The notes beneath the pieces were generated by a model. It saw only the letters and a list, made by a program, of their open reading frames with translations, made no database searches and was not told the DNA's origin. A stretch of DNA of 64,000 bases from Bradyrhizobium liaoningense (lineage in GTDB: Bacteria; Pseudomonadota; Alphaproteobacteria; Rhizobiales; Xanthobacteraceae). The translations under genes and the position numbers were made by a program. The stretch covers positions 1,031,961 to 1,095,960 of the forward strand of contig NZ_JAFCJS010000002.1 of NCBI RefSeq assembly GCF_018130825.1. The letters are read 5' to 3'. Shown one piece after another: positions 34,003 through 42,343 of the stretch. Each line of letters begins with the position of its first letter. Position 1 is the stretch's first letter.

Positions 34003-34818
34003 TCATCGCCGCCGCGCGCTGCCGCCCGCAGCCTGCTTCTTCTTCGATGCCGGTTTCGGCTTCGATGGCTTTACCGGCGCTCGCACCGCGCGGCCGTGGC
34101 CCGAAACCGGCCCTCCCGCACTCTCGGCGCCGAAATTCTGCGCAAAGCGCTCCTGGGACCGCGCTAGATGATCGCGCATCGCGTTGCGTGCGGCGTCCGG
34201 ATCATGCGCCGCGATCGCGTCGCGCACGGCGCGATGCTCGTCGAGCGCCGTGCGCCACGTGCCCGGGCTCTCGAAATAATGCGCAAGCTTCGCGAAATAG
34301 GGATTGAGACGCTGGTCGAACAGCTCGCCGACCACGCGCACCAGAACGGCATTGCCGAGGCTTCCGGCGATCGCGACATGGAACGCGCGGTCGTGCACCA
34401 TCGAGGCTTCACCGGGATGTTCGACATTCTCCATCGCAAGAAGCGAGGCGTCGATGCGCGCCAGATCGTCTTTGGTCGCGACGCGCGCGGCCTGTTCGGC
34501 AATGGCGCTTTCCAGGAATTCGCGGGCGCGCAGCAGCTCGAACGGCCCCTCGATGACAGCAGCGGCTGCAGGCGCGGCTACGGCGGCAGGCTCGATCACA
34601 TAGATGCCGGACCCGACGCGGATACGGAGACGGCCTTCGACCTCGAGCGCGATCAGGGCTTCGCGCACCGTCGGCCGCGACACCTTGAGCTGCTCGGCGA
34701 GCTCGCGCTCGGTCGGCAAGCGGCTGCCGACCGCGTACTCGCCGCTGTCGATCAGGCTTCGCAATTGATCGGCGACCTGGCGATAAAGCCGTCTCGCCTC
34801 CACAGCTTCCAGCGGCAC
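34003..34818 (-). CDS. GntR-family (FadR/FCD) regulator of the hexuronate locus
   Basis: A 271-residue regulator (wHTH LYRQVADQLRSLIDSGEY, then LAEQLKVSRPTVREALIALE; C-terminal FCD helical domain, with a basic Lys/Pro-rich tail KPSKPKPASKKKQ). A GTG at 34818 with GGGAGGA 7 bases upstream is chosen, since the longer upstream frame is not homologous and runs across the operator. It resembles ExuR/UxuR-type repressors. It heads the leftward TRAP-idnD-uxuA genes and is divergent from uxuB. A 17-bp operator is at 34881-34897. Confidence 0.88.
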   Translation of the reverse strand: MPLEAVEARRLYRQVADQLRSLIDSGEYAVGSRLPTERELAEQLKVSRPTVREALIALEVEGRLRIRVGSGIYVIEPAAVAAPAAAAVIEGPFELLRAREFLESAIAEQAARVATKDDLARIDASLLAMENVEHPGEASMVHDRAFHVAIAGSLGNAVLVRVVGELFDQRLNPYFAKLAHYFESPGTWRTALDEHRAVRDAIAAHDPDAARNAMRDHLARSQERFAQNFGAESAGGPVSGHGRAVRAPVKPSKPKPASKKKQAAGGSARRR

Positions 34819-34880
34819 GCTGGTCCTCCCGGAAGGGTCGCGCGGGGTCGTCGAAACCCGCGGCCCGCCAATTTTTGGAA

Positions 34881-34897
34881 AATTGGTCTTACCAATT
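34881..34897. promoter_or_regulatory. GntR/FCD-type operator, 17-bp perfect dyad
   Basis: AATTGGTCTTACCAATT has perfect 7-base arms around a 3-base centre. TGGT-n-ACCA is the typical FadR/FCD-subfamily operator. It lies midway between the divergent GntR and uxuB genes and probably controls both sides of the locus. Confidence 0.75.
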
Positions 34898-34961
34898 GAC
34901 CGGAGCATTGACCGAGGACGGGCGCCATGTCAAGCAGCGGCAAAGCAGAGGGGAGACGTCC

Positions 34962-36431
34962 ATGCGCCTTGGCCGCGCCAATCTCGACCGCTTGCCGCCG
35001 GCCATCCGCCGCCCGGCCTATGACCGCTCGCGCGTTACGCCCGGCATCGTGCATCTCGGCCTCGGGGCCTTTCATCGCGCACATCAGGCCGTCGTCATCG
35101 ACGATTGCCTTGCCACCGGCGCCATGTCCTGGGGCATCGTCGGCGCGAGCCTGCGCAGCCCGGACACGCGCGACGCCCTCGCCCCGCAGGATCATCTCTA
35201 TACCGTTGCCGTACGTGCCGCCGAAGGCACCGAGCACCGCGTCATCGGCGCCCTGCTCGACAGCGTCGTCGCGCGCGAGAAGCCGGCAGCATTGGTCGAG
35301 CGGATGGCCGATCCCGCCATCCGCATCGTCTCGCTCACGGTCACCGAGAAGGGCTATTGCCACACGCCGCAGACCGGCGATCTCGACGAGCGGCATCCCG
35401 ATGTCGTGCACGACCTCAACAATTTTGACGCGCCGCGCTCGGCGCCCGGCTTCATCGTGGCGGCGCTGGCGCGCCGCCGGGCACAAGGCTTGCCGCCCTT
35501 CACCGTGCTATGCTGCGACAACCTTGCCGCCAACGGTCATACCGTGCAGCGGATCGTGACGCAGTTCGCCGCGCTCCGATCGAAGGATCTCGGCAAGTGG
35601 ATCGCGGATACGGCCGCCTTTCCCTGCACCATGGTCGATCGCATCGTGCCGGAAACGACGGATGCCGATCGCGATGCGGTGTCATCCGCGCTCGGCATGC
35701 GCGACGCCTGGCCGGTCATGACCGAGCCGTTCACGCAATGGGTGGTGGAGGATCGCTTCACCGCGGGCCGGCCCGATCTTGCCGCCGCCGGCGTCGAGCT
35801 CGTCACCGACGTCAAGCCGTTCGAGCTGATGAAGCTGCGGCTGCTCAACGCCAGCCATTCGGCGCTCGCCTATCTCGGCTATCTCGGCGGCTACGAGACC
35901 ATCGCCGACACCATGCGGGATCCGCACTTCGCGCGCCTCGCCGCGCGCGTGATGGAAGAGGCCGCGGTGACGCTGACGATGCCAGCAGGCACGGACCTCG
36001 CTGCCTATCGCGCCTCGCTGCTCAAGCGCTTTTCCAATCCGGCGCTGCATCACCGCACCTGGCAGATCGCCATGGACGGCTCGCAAAAGCTGCCGCAACG
36101 CCTGCTCGGCGCGATGCAGCATCGCCTTGCGAGGGGCCTGCCGATCGCGACCCACGCGCTCGCGGTCGCCGGCTGGATGCGCTACGTCACCGCCGCCGAT
36201 GAGCAAGGCCGCCCCATCGACGTGCGCGACCCCCTTGCCGCCGAGTTCGCAGGCCTGGCGCGCGAGGCCGGTCCCGTTGCCGAACGGCTTGCGCCGGCCC
36301 TGCTCGGGGTCGAGAAGGTGTTCGGACCGCTGGGCACCGAGCCGCGCCTGCGTGAAGCCGTCACCGCGGCGCTCGGCGGCCTCTATCGGGATGGCGCGCG
36401 GCGGGCGGTGCAGACGCTCGTTTCGGCCTGA
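34962..36431 (+). CDS. uxuB: Fructuronate reductase / mannitol dehydrogenase family
   Basis: A 489-residue NAD-dependent polyol dehydrogenase-family enzyme. VHLGLGAFHRAHQAVV is the N-terminal cofactor region, and KLRLLNASHSALAYLGYLGG carries the catalytic Lys/Asn/His region. The start at 34962 has GAGGGGAG upstream. It would interconvert D-fructuronate and D-mannonate, the step before UxuA. It is divergent from the regulator and TRAP genes. Related tagaturonate reductase (UxaB) cannot be fully excluded, but UxuA next door favours UxuB. Confidence 0.88.
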   Translation: MRLGRANLDRLPPAIRRPAYDRSRVTPGIVHLGLGAFHRAHQAVVIDDCLATGAMSWGIVGASLRSPDTRDALAPQDHLYTVAVRAAEGTEHRVIGALLDSVVAREKPAALVERMADPAIRIVSLTVTEKGYCHTPQTGDLDERHPDVVHDLNNFDAPRSAPGFIVAALARRRAQGLPPFTVLCCDNLAANGHTVQRIVTQFAALRSKDLGKWIADTAAFPCTMVDRIVPETTDADRDAVSSALGMRDAWPVMTEPFTQWVVEDRFTAGRPDLAAAGVELVTDVKPFELMKLRLLNASHSALAYLGYLGGYETIADTMRDPHFARLAARVMEEAAVTLTMPAGTDLAAYRASLLKRFSNPALHHRTWQIAMDGSQKLPQRLLGAMQHRLARGLPIATHALAVAGWMRYVTAADEQGRPIDVRDPLAAEFAGLAREAGPVAERLAPALLGVEKVFGPLGTEPRLREAVTAALGGLYRDGARRAVQTLVSA

Positions 36432-36483
36432 TCACAAAGCAGGCAGCGGCGTTCCCAATGCTGCACTGCGGTCAAAATCGAAC

Positions 36484-36517
36484 GCAAAATCAAACGCAAG
36501 TCGCGCTTGATTTTTGC
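36484..36517 (+). terminator. Hairpin terminator after uxuB
   Basis: AAAATCAAACGC and GCGCTTGATTTTT form a stem with one mismatch around a 5-base loop, ending in a run of Ts. It sits 52 bases after the uxuB stop and before the next gene. Confidence 0.6.
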
Positions 36518-36541
36518 CTGTCATTGCCGCACCCGAGAGGC

Positions 36542-36949
36542 ATGGCAAAGGACAGCAAGGTCATCGCCGCGAACGCGGCCTTCTATGCCGCCTTCTCCAC
36601 CGGCGACTTCGCCGGCATGGAGCGGATGTGGGCGGACGACGACGGCATCTCCTGCATCCATCCCGGCTGGCCGGCCATCATCGGGCGCGCCACGGTGATC
36701 GGAAGCTGGCGCGACATCCTGCAGAACCCGCAGCGGCCGCAGATCGTCTGCGCCGAACCGCAGGCCATCGTCGACGGCGACAGCGCCCGCGTGCTCTGCA
36801 TCGAAATCGTCGACGGCACCGCTTTGGCGGCTGCGAACCATTTTCGGCGCGTCGGCGACGGCTGGCGCCTGGTGCATCACCAGTCGAGCCCGATCGCCCA
36901 GATTGTCGAGCAGGCTGAGGACGATAGAACGAGCCGCCGCGTCCACTGA
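36542..36949 (+). CDS. NTF2/SnoaL-like domain protein
   Basis: A 135-residue protein with a SnoaL-like (DUF4440/NTF2) fold. The first helix (KVIAANAAFYAAFSTGDFAGMERMWA) is followed by CIHPGWPAIIGRATVIGSW and the final strands HFRRVGDGWRLVHHQSSP. Such domains act as ketosteroid isomerase-like enzymes or bind small ligands. The start at 36542 is after GAGAG. It has no obvious partner gene and is convergent with the next gene. Confidence 0.8.
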   Translation: MAKDSKVIAANAAFYAAFSTGDFAGMERMWADDDGISCIHPGWPAIIGRATVIGSWRDILQNPQRPQIVCAEPQAIVDGDSARVLCIEIVDGTALAAANHFRRVGDGWRLVHHQSSPIAQIVEQAEDDRTSRRVH

Positions 36950-37016
36950 ACGGACCGGACACGCCGGCGTGATGTACTGTGCATGGGGTTGTTTTCCGAC
37001 TTTTTTGTTGGCGACC

Positions 37017-37733
37017 TCATCCAAGCCCCGACAGATCGTCCAGCACCACCCGCGCCGCGCTGAAGTCGTCATCGCAGAAGAACATGCTGCGCGTGATCAG
37101 AACCGGTATGTTCGCCCGCGACGCCGCAATCAGCCCATTGGCAGAGTCCTCAATCGCGAGACAGTCGACCGCGTCCAGCTTCAGCCGCGCCAGGATCTCG
37201 AGATAGACGTCCGGCGCCGGCTTCTTGTGCCTGACATCGTCGCCGGCGACGATCGCGTCGAAGTCCGCCGCCCAGCGCTTGCCCAGCGCCTGCGACAGCA
37301 GCGCATCGATGTTGCCGTGCGAGGTCGTGGTCGCGATCGCCAGCCGCTGGCCGCGCGCCTTCGCCGCGGCGAGCAGTTCCACCACGCCCGGCCGCAACGG
37401 GCAGCAGCCGGTTTCGATCAGCTCGGCGTAACGCGCGGTCTTGATGCGGTGAAGCTCGGCGATGTCTGCATCCGACAAAGGCGGGGCGATCCCCAGCCTG
37501 GCGTGATAGGCGCGCATGCGTTCCTTGCCGCCCGTCACCCGGAGCAGGTCCTTGTAGACGGCGCGGTCCCATTGCCAGTCGAGACCGACGGAGGCAAAGG
37601 CGTGGTTGAAGGCCTGCCGGTGCAGCTCCTCGGTCTCGGCCAGCGTGCCGTCGACATCGAAGATCAGCGCGGCCGCGCGCCGGATCAGCTCGGCCGCATC
37701 CGCCGGCGCCGGAGCGAACGCTTCTGCCTGCAT
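37017..37733 (-). CDS. HAD-superfamily hydrolase, CbbY/beta-phosphoglucomutase-like
   Basis: A 238-residue HAD phosphatase of the CbbY group. Motif I is FDVDGTLAETE, motif II AIATTTSHGN, the Lys is in HKKPAPDVYLEI and the acid pair in AIEDSANGL. CbbY removes phosphate from xylulose bisphosphate, while other members act on phosphoglycolate or glucose phosphates. GGGAGG lies 8 bases before the start at 37733. It is divergent from the epimerase gene with a 141-bp gap. Confidence 0.82.
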   Translation of the reverse strand: MQAEAFAPAPADAAELIRRAAALIFDVDGTLAETEELHRQAFNHAFASVGLDWQWDRAVYKDLLRVTGGKERMRAYHARLGIAPPLSDADIAELHRIKTARYAELIETGCCPLRPGVVELLAAAKARGQRLAIATTTSHGNIDALLSQALGKRWAADFDAIVAGDDVRHKKPAPDVYLEILARLKLDAVDCLAIEDSANGLIAASRANIPVLITRSMFFCDDDFSAARVVLDDLSGLG

Positions 37734-37874
37734 GATCGGTGCCTCCCTGTGCCAGGCGAGAATCGCCCGGGCTGGCGGGCGAGACAAATCGCAATATCTT
37801 TTGCCGGACCCAAAAATCTCTTATGAGCGACTGGCGCGGAGCTCGCGCGAACGGGAACTCTGCACGGGAGGCGC

Positions 37875-38723
37875 ATGCGGCTCTTCATCCTTGGCCTTGG
37901 CTATAGCGCCAGACACTTCGTCCGCCAGTTCGGCAGCAGCTTCTCGCATATTGCCGGCACCGTGCGGGATCCCGCGAAGCGGGATGACCTTGCGGGCATC
38001 GAGGTGCACGCCTTTTCCGGCAATGCTCCCGCCCGCGAGACGGCCGAACTGGTCCGCGGCGCCGATGTCCTTCTCATATCGATTCCGCCCGGCAGCGCCG
38101 GCGATCCCGCACTCGCAGCCTTCGCAGACGTCCTGGCAACGGGTCATCGCAAGATCATCTACCTATCCACCATCGGCGTGTATGGCGATCACGCAGGCAG
38201 CTGGGTGGACGAGAACACGCCGCCGCGGGCCGTCTTCGAGCGCACGCGCCTGCGGCTCGCGGCAGAGCAGGCCTGGACCAATGGCGGGTACGGCAATGTC
38301 GCGATCCTGCGGCTTGCCGGCATTTACGGCCCCGGCCGCAACGCGCTGGTGACGCTGCGCGAAGGCACAGCCCGGCGCATCATCAAGCCGGGACAGGTCT
38401 TCAACCGTATCCATGTCGACGACATCGCGAGCGCCATCATGGCCGCCATTCAGCACGGCGGCGGCGGCACCTGGAACGTCTGCGACGACGAGCCCACGCC
38501 GCCGCAGGACGTGATCGCCTATGCCGCGCAGCTCATGGGCCTCGCGCCGCCGCCGGAAGAGACGTTCGAGACAGCCGAGATGTCGGCGATGGCGCGCAGC
38601 TTCTATGCCAGCAGCGCCCGTGTCTCCAATGCGAAATTGAAGCGCGAGCTCGGCGTCACGTTGGCTTATCCGACCTATCGCCAGGCCCTGGATGCGCTGT
38701 GGCGCGCAGGCGAAGGCCGATAG
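37875..38723 (+). CDS. NAD-dependent epimerase/dehydratase, YeeZ-like
   Basis: A 282-residue extended-SDR-like protein. The N-terminal motif FILGLGYSARHF resembles YeeZ/YeeZ-type proteins rather than classical TGGxGxxG epimerases. IYLSTIGVYGDHAGSWVDE and RIHVDDIASAIM are SDRe hallmarks. The usual YxxxK Tyr is not obvious, with LRLAAEQAW in that place. The ATG at 37875 has GGGAGG 5 bases upstream. The substrate is unknown. Confidence 0.82.
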   Translation: MRLFILGLGYSARHFVRQFGSSFSHIAGTVRDPAKRDDLAGIEVHAFSGNAPARETAELVRGADVLLISIPPGSAGDPALAAFADVLATGHRKIIYLSTIGVYGDHAGSWVDENTPPRAVFERTRLRLAAEQAWTNGGYGNVAILRLAGIYGPGRNALVTLREGTARRIIKPGQVFNRIHVDDIASAIMAAIQHGGGGTWNVCDDEPTPPQDVIAYAAQLMGLAPPPEETFETAEMSAMARSFYASSARVSNAKLKRELGVTLAYPTYRQALDALWRAGEGR

Positions 38724-38842
38724 GTTCCGACACGTCCGGCGCCTCCCAGACATGCCCTGCGCGCGCTTGACTTCGCTTCAGGGCAATCGTGATCTAGGCA
38801 TGAGCGAGCCATTCGCATAACGAGCTCGCCTGGGAGGATAGA

Positions 38843-40111
38843 ATGAACAAGACGATCGCCATGATCGCGGCGGCGGCTGCCGCCATCACGTTCAGTGCAG
38901 CGCACGCCGCGCCGCTGCCCGAAGCCAATCCCGACGACGTCGGCTTCTCGAAGCAGGGTCTTGCGCGGCTCGACAATTTCTTCGCACGCGAGATCGCCGC
39001 CAAGCGCGTGCCGGGCGCGGTCGTCGCGATCGCGCGGGACGGCAAGCTCGTGCACTACAAGGCCTATGGCATGCTCGATCCGGACAAGGGCACGCCGATG
39101 CCGGTCGATGCGATCTTCGCACTGGCGTCGATGACCAAGCCGATGGCGGCGGTCGCAGGCCTCACGCTGATGGAAAAGGGCCAGCTGCCGCTCCAGGCCA
39201 GGCTGTCCGAATACTATCCCGGCTTTGCCGACATGAAGGTCGGCGCACCCCAGGCCGACGGCTCGCTCAAGCTCGAGCCGCAGGCCTCGCCGATCTTCAT
39301 CCACGATCTCTACCGGCACACGTCCGGATTGATGTATGGCGGCCGCCCGGACTCATCGAGCCCGGTGGCGCGGCAATACCCTGACGGCGTCGCGCCCGCG
39401 ATCGAAGGCGACACCCAGGCCTTCATCGACCGCATCACGAAGCTGCCGCTGGCGCATCAGCCCTCGACCGAGTTCGAATACGGCTTTTCGATCGACGTGC
39501 TCGGCGCCGTGGTCGAGAAGGTCAGCGAGCAGAAGCTCGGCGACTATCTCGCCACCAATGTCTGGCAGCCGCTCGGCATGAAGGACGCGACCTTCCACCC
39601 GACCGACGCGCAGCGCCCTCGCCTTGCCCGCCCGTTCGCCAACGATCTGCTAACCGGCAAGCCGCAGGCCATCAAGCTGCTCGACACCCCGACCAAGTTC
39701 GACTGCGGCGGCGCCTGCTCGTTCGCGACCGTCGGCGACTACATCCGCTTCGGGCAGATGCTGCTCAACGGCGGCGAGCTCGAGGGACAGCGCATCCTCG
39801 GCCCGAAGACCGTGCGCCACATGACGACCAATCACCTCGGCCCCGAGATCAAGAACAACGTCGCGAATGTCGAGCCGCATCGCGGCGGCTTCGGTTTTGG
39901 CCTTTCCGTTGCGGTCCGCACCAGCGAGGGCCTGTCGTCGGTCCCCGGCAATCCCGGCGAGTTCACCTGGAACGGCGCCTACGGGACGCAGTTCTTCTGC
40001 GATCCGAAGGAGCGTCTCGTCGTCGTGGTGGGAACGGCGGCGCCGGGCGAGCTGCGCAAATATTATCGCGAGCAGGTCCAGGACATCGTCTACGGTGCGA
40101 TGACGAAGTGA
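38843..40111 (+). CDS. Serine hydrolase of the class C beta-lactamase fold
   Basis: A 422-residue exported protein. The signal peptide (MNKTIAMIAAAAAAITFSAA, cleavage at AHA) precedes a beta-lactamase/EstB-like domain. The SxxK motif is S96-M-T-K99 (ALASMTKP) and a Tyr lies in FEYGFSIDV. Proteins of this fold are esterases, D-aminopeptidases or transpeptidase-like, and true beta-lactamase activity is not expected from motif alone. The start has GGGAGGA. A terminator follows the gene. Confidence 0.86.
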   Translation: MNKTIAMIAAAAAAITFSAAHAAPLPEANPDDVGFSKQGLARLDNFFAREIAAKRVPGAVVAIARDGKLVHYKAYGMLDPDKGTPMPVDAIFALASMTKPMAAVAGLTLMEKGQLPLQARLSEYYPGFADMKVGAPQADGSLKLEPQASPIFIHDLYRHTSGLMYGGRPDSSSPVARQYPDGVAPAIEGDTQAFIDRITKLPLAHQPSTEFEYGFSIDVLGAVVEKVSEQKLGDYLATNVWQPLGMKDATFHPTDAQRPRLARPFANDLLTGKPQAIKLLDTPTKFDCGGACSFATVGDYIRFGQMLLNGGELEGQRILGPKTVRHMTTNHLGPEIKNNVANVEPHRGGFGFGLSVAVRTSEGLSSVPGNPGEFTWNGAYGTQFFCDPKERLVVVVGTAAPGELRKYYREQVQDIVYGAMTK

Positions 40112-40127
40112 CCGTCTCGACAAGGAA

Positions 40128-40155
40128 AGGGCGGCCACTCGGGCCGCCCTCATTT
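40128..40155 (+). terminator. Rho-independent terminator after the serine hydrolase gene
   Basis: AGGGCGGCC and GGCCGCCCT form a 9-bp GC stem, followed by CATTTT. It lies 17 bases after the stop codon at 40111. Confidence 0.7.
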
Positions 40156-40157
40156 TC

Positions 40158-40205
40158 GAGCATGATCTTGCCGGAAAACCGCGCACACTTTTCCGGATCA
40201 TGCTC
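40158..40205. repeat. Palindromic bradyrhizobial repeat (family E)
   Basis: A 48-bp imperfect palindrome with arms GAGCATGATC and GATCATGCTC and inner CCGGAAAA / TTTTCCGG around GCGCAC. This is a very common dispersed intergenic element in Bradyrhizobium by recollection. It lies between convergent genes. Confidence 0.75.
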
Positions 40206-40210
40206 CGGCG

Positions 40211-41098
40211 TCAGCTCAGCACGCCGTATTTCTTGAACCAGGCCTCGGCCTGCTTCCACGCATCGTCCGCCGCGTCCCTGCGGTAGCTGCCGCGATAGTC
40301 GGCGTGGAAGCCGTGCGGCGCATCGGGATAGATCTTGAACTCGGCCGTCTTCTTGTTCTGCTCGAGCGCTGCCTTGAGCTGCTCGACCTGGGCGACGGGA
40401 ATGCCGGTATCGGCGCCGCCGTAGAGGCCGAGCACCGGCGCCTTCATCTCCGGGGCGAGCTGCATCGGGCTCTTCGGCCACAGCGGATTGGCGGGGTCGA
40501 CCACCGTGCCGTAGAAGGCCACACCGGCCTTGAGCGTGCCGCTATGGGCGGCATATTCCCAGACCGTGCGCCCGCCGCGGCAGAAGCCGATGATGCCGAG
40601 CTTCGCCGTATCGCCGCCCTGCGATCCCGCCCATGCAGCCACCGCGTCGAGGTCGGACAGCAGTTCGGCGTCCGGCTTGGAATTGACGATCGGCAAGAGG
40701 TCCTTGACCTCGGTGACCCTGGTCAGATCGACGCCTTTGCGGAAGTAATAGTCGGGCGCGATGGCAAAGGCGCCGAGCTTGGCGAGGCGCCGCGTCACGT
40801 CCTTGATGTATTCGTGCAGGCCGAAAATCTCCATCGCCACGATGATCACCGGCGCCTTGGTGTTGCCGGCCGGACGGGCGAAATAGGCGGGCATCTCCTC
40901 GGAGCCGACCCTGATCCTGGCATCGCCGGCCTGGAGGCCGTTGGTATCCGTCGTGATGATGTCGGCACGGACGGGACCTGCCGCAAGCGTATAGCCGGCG
41001 GCGACGGCCGCGGTGGCGCTCATGAATCCGCGGCGCGAGAGCGGGGCGACTTTCGTCAGCCCGACGACGTCGGATGTCATGGTGGTTTCAAAGCTCAT
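40211..41098 (-). CDS. Tat-exported dienelactone hydrolase family protein
   Basis: A 295-residue alpha/beta hydrolase of the DLH family. The leader contains SRRGFMSATAAVAAGYTLAA, a twin-arginine (Tat) signal. The catalytic triad is Cys in GFCRGG, Asp in YGGADTGIP and His in APHGFHADY. The start at 41098 (MSFETTMTS) fits the leader; longer upstream sequence is not homologous. It would open lactone or ester substrates outside the cytoplasm. It is transcribed alone, with 652 bp upstream empty of genes. Confidence 0.86.
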   Translation of the reverse strand: MSFETTMTSDVVGLTKVAPLSRRGFMSATAAVAAGYTLAAGPVRADIITTDTNGLQAGDARIRVGSEEMPAYFARPAGNTKAPVIIVAMEIFGLHEYIKDVTRRLAKLGAFAIAPDYYFRKGVDLTRVTEVKDLLPIVNSKPDAELLSDLDAVAAWAGSQGGDTAKLGIIGFCRGGRTVWEYAAHSGTLKAGVAFYGTVVDPANPLWPKSPMQLAPEMKAPVLGLYGGADTGIPVAQVEQLKAALEQNKKTAEFKIYPDAPHGFHADYRGSYRRDAADDAWKQAEAWFKKYGVLS

Positions 41099-41750
41099 CG
41101 GTCTTTCCCTTCCTGCTTTCCCATGCTGGTGCCCCCAGGGGCGCCGCATTCGCCAATAGTTGCCGGGCAAACGCAAGTCACCAGCCTGCGAGGACGATGC
41201 CCACCGCCTCATCCCTTCGTTGGCGCGAGCACCGGTGCCCACCGAAGGACCACGCGTGCCACTCGACCGGATCAGCCGTCCGCCGGGGACAGATCGTGTG
41301 CGGGCTTTAACCGCGTGGCCGCACTGCGGCGCAACATCCATTAACCCAAGATTGTGGTTCTCCCGCCCCACTCCACACGGTCAGAAGTTGCAGACTCGCC
41401 GCCGCTTCGCGCAATTCGAAACACTCCGCGGCAACAAATGGGCTGCGCAGTGGCGGCAACGACACATCATGTTGCCGGGATGCTGCGCGCCATCGGAATC
41501 CGGCAGGTGAAGCGCAGTCATTTGACTGAAATTTTCCGAAGAGTTGAGCCGTGCGATTCACCCGAACTTTCTTTGTGACGCTCTAGTTGCACGTCCGAAG
41601 GTTCCCTCCGGGAAACCGAAAAGGCGCCTTCCAAGAGCGCTCCGCCGTCCGGCCAAGGACGAGGGATCGCCCGAGAGCTTCATTGTCGCCCCCCAGATTG
41701 CGCTCCCCAAAGGCTCAATTGAATAAAGCTTTATCCGATCCGGAATTGAA
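41099..41750. other. Gene-free interval with AT-rich dyad near its right end
   Basis: No supportable coding sequence is seen. The right end is AT-rich and contains a perfect 12-bp dyad ATAAAGCTTTAT at 41723-41734, just 16 bases before the MarR start. It is a candidate promoter or MarR operator. The remainder holds no repeat or RNA gene I can recognise. Confidence 0.4.
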
Positions 41751-42329
41751 ATGAATTTGGCTCGTGAATCGATTGAACTGGTGGAGCAGGTCGCACGGAT
41801 CCTGTGGTTCGAAGGCACCAAGCACGGCTTGCGCGATCGCGAGTGGATGGCGCTGCGCTTCCTCTCCCGCGCCAACCGGTTTTCCCGCACGCCCTCGGCG
41901 CTCGCGAGTTATGTCGGCACCACGCGCGGCACCGCCTCGTTCATCATCGGCGAGCTCGAACGGCTCGGCTATCTCGAGCGCAAGCGCTCGGCCAAGGACA
42001 AGCGGTCGGTGATGCTGAGCGTCACCCAGCAGGGCAAGAAGTTCCTGGCGCGCGACCCCGTCAACGTTCTCGTCGAGGCGATTGCCGTGCTCGACGAGGA
42101 GGCCAAGATCCGTTTCCGCGACGCGCTCCGCCACGTGCTGGATCAGTCCGACGCCGCCGAGCAGCGGCACCATACCGACGTCTGCAAGCGCTGCATCTTC
42201 CTCCGGGAAGATCGCACCAGCGCGGACGGCAAGACGACGGTCGAGTTCTCCTGCCGCCTGTTCCGCGCGCCGATCGCCGAGCCGGAAGTCGAGCTGCTCT
42301 GCACCAGCTTCGAGCATCACCGCCAGTAA
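41751..42329 (+). CDS. MarR-family regulator with C-terminal cysteine cluster
   Basis: A 192-residue winged-helix protein. The MarR core (residues about 10-105) has FLSRANRFSRTPSALASYVG and TRGTASFIIGELERLGYLER as its HTH and KDKRSVMLSVTQQG as the wing. Beyond it is a tail not usual for MarR, with C145 and C148 (DVCKRCIF), C168 (FSCRLF) and C184 (LLCTSF), plus H140/H141. Four cysteines in this arrangement could bind zinc or an iron-sulfur cluster or sense oxidants. It ends 14 bases before the convergent membrane-protein gene and lies beside the flagellar island. Its targets are unknown. Confidence 0.8.
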   Translation: MNLARESIELVEQVARILWFEGTKHGLRDREWMALRFLSRANRFSRTPSALASYVGTTRGTASFIIGELERLGYLERKRSAKDKRSVMLSVTQQGKKFLARDPVNVLVEAIAVLDEEAKIRFRDALRHVLDQSDAAEQRHHTDVCKRCIFLREDRTSADGKTTVEFSCRLFRAPIAEPEVELLCTSFEHHRQ

Positions 42330-42343
42330 CAGGCAGGCTCCGA

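Noticed and set aside
38843..40111. A true beta-lactamase resistance gene
   Set aside because: The SxxK motif and Tyr are shared by EstB-like esterases and peptidases, and no resistance context or KTG motif typical of AmpC was identified.
41307..41561. An 84-codon minus-strand open frame in the gap before the MarR gene
   Set aside because: No recognisable motif, no ribosome site and composition like non-coding DNA.
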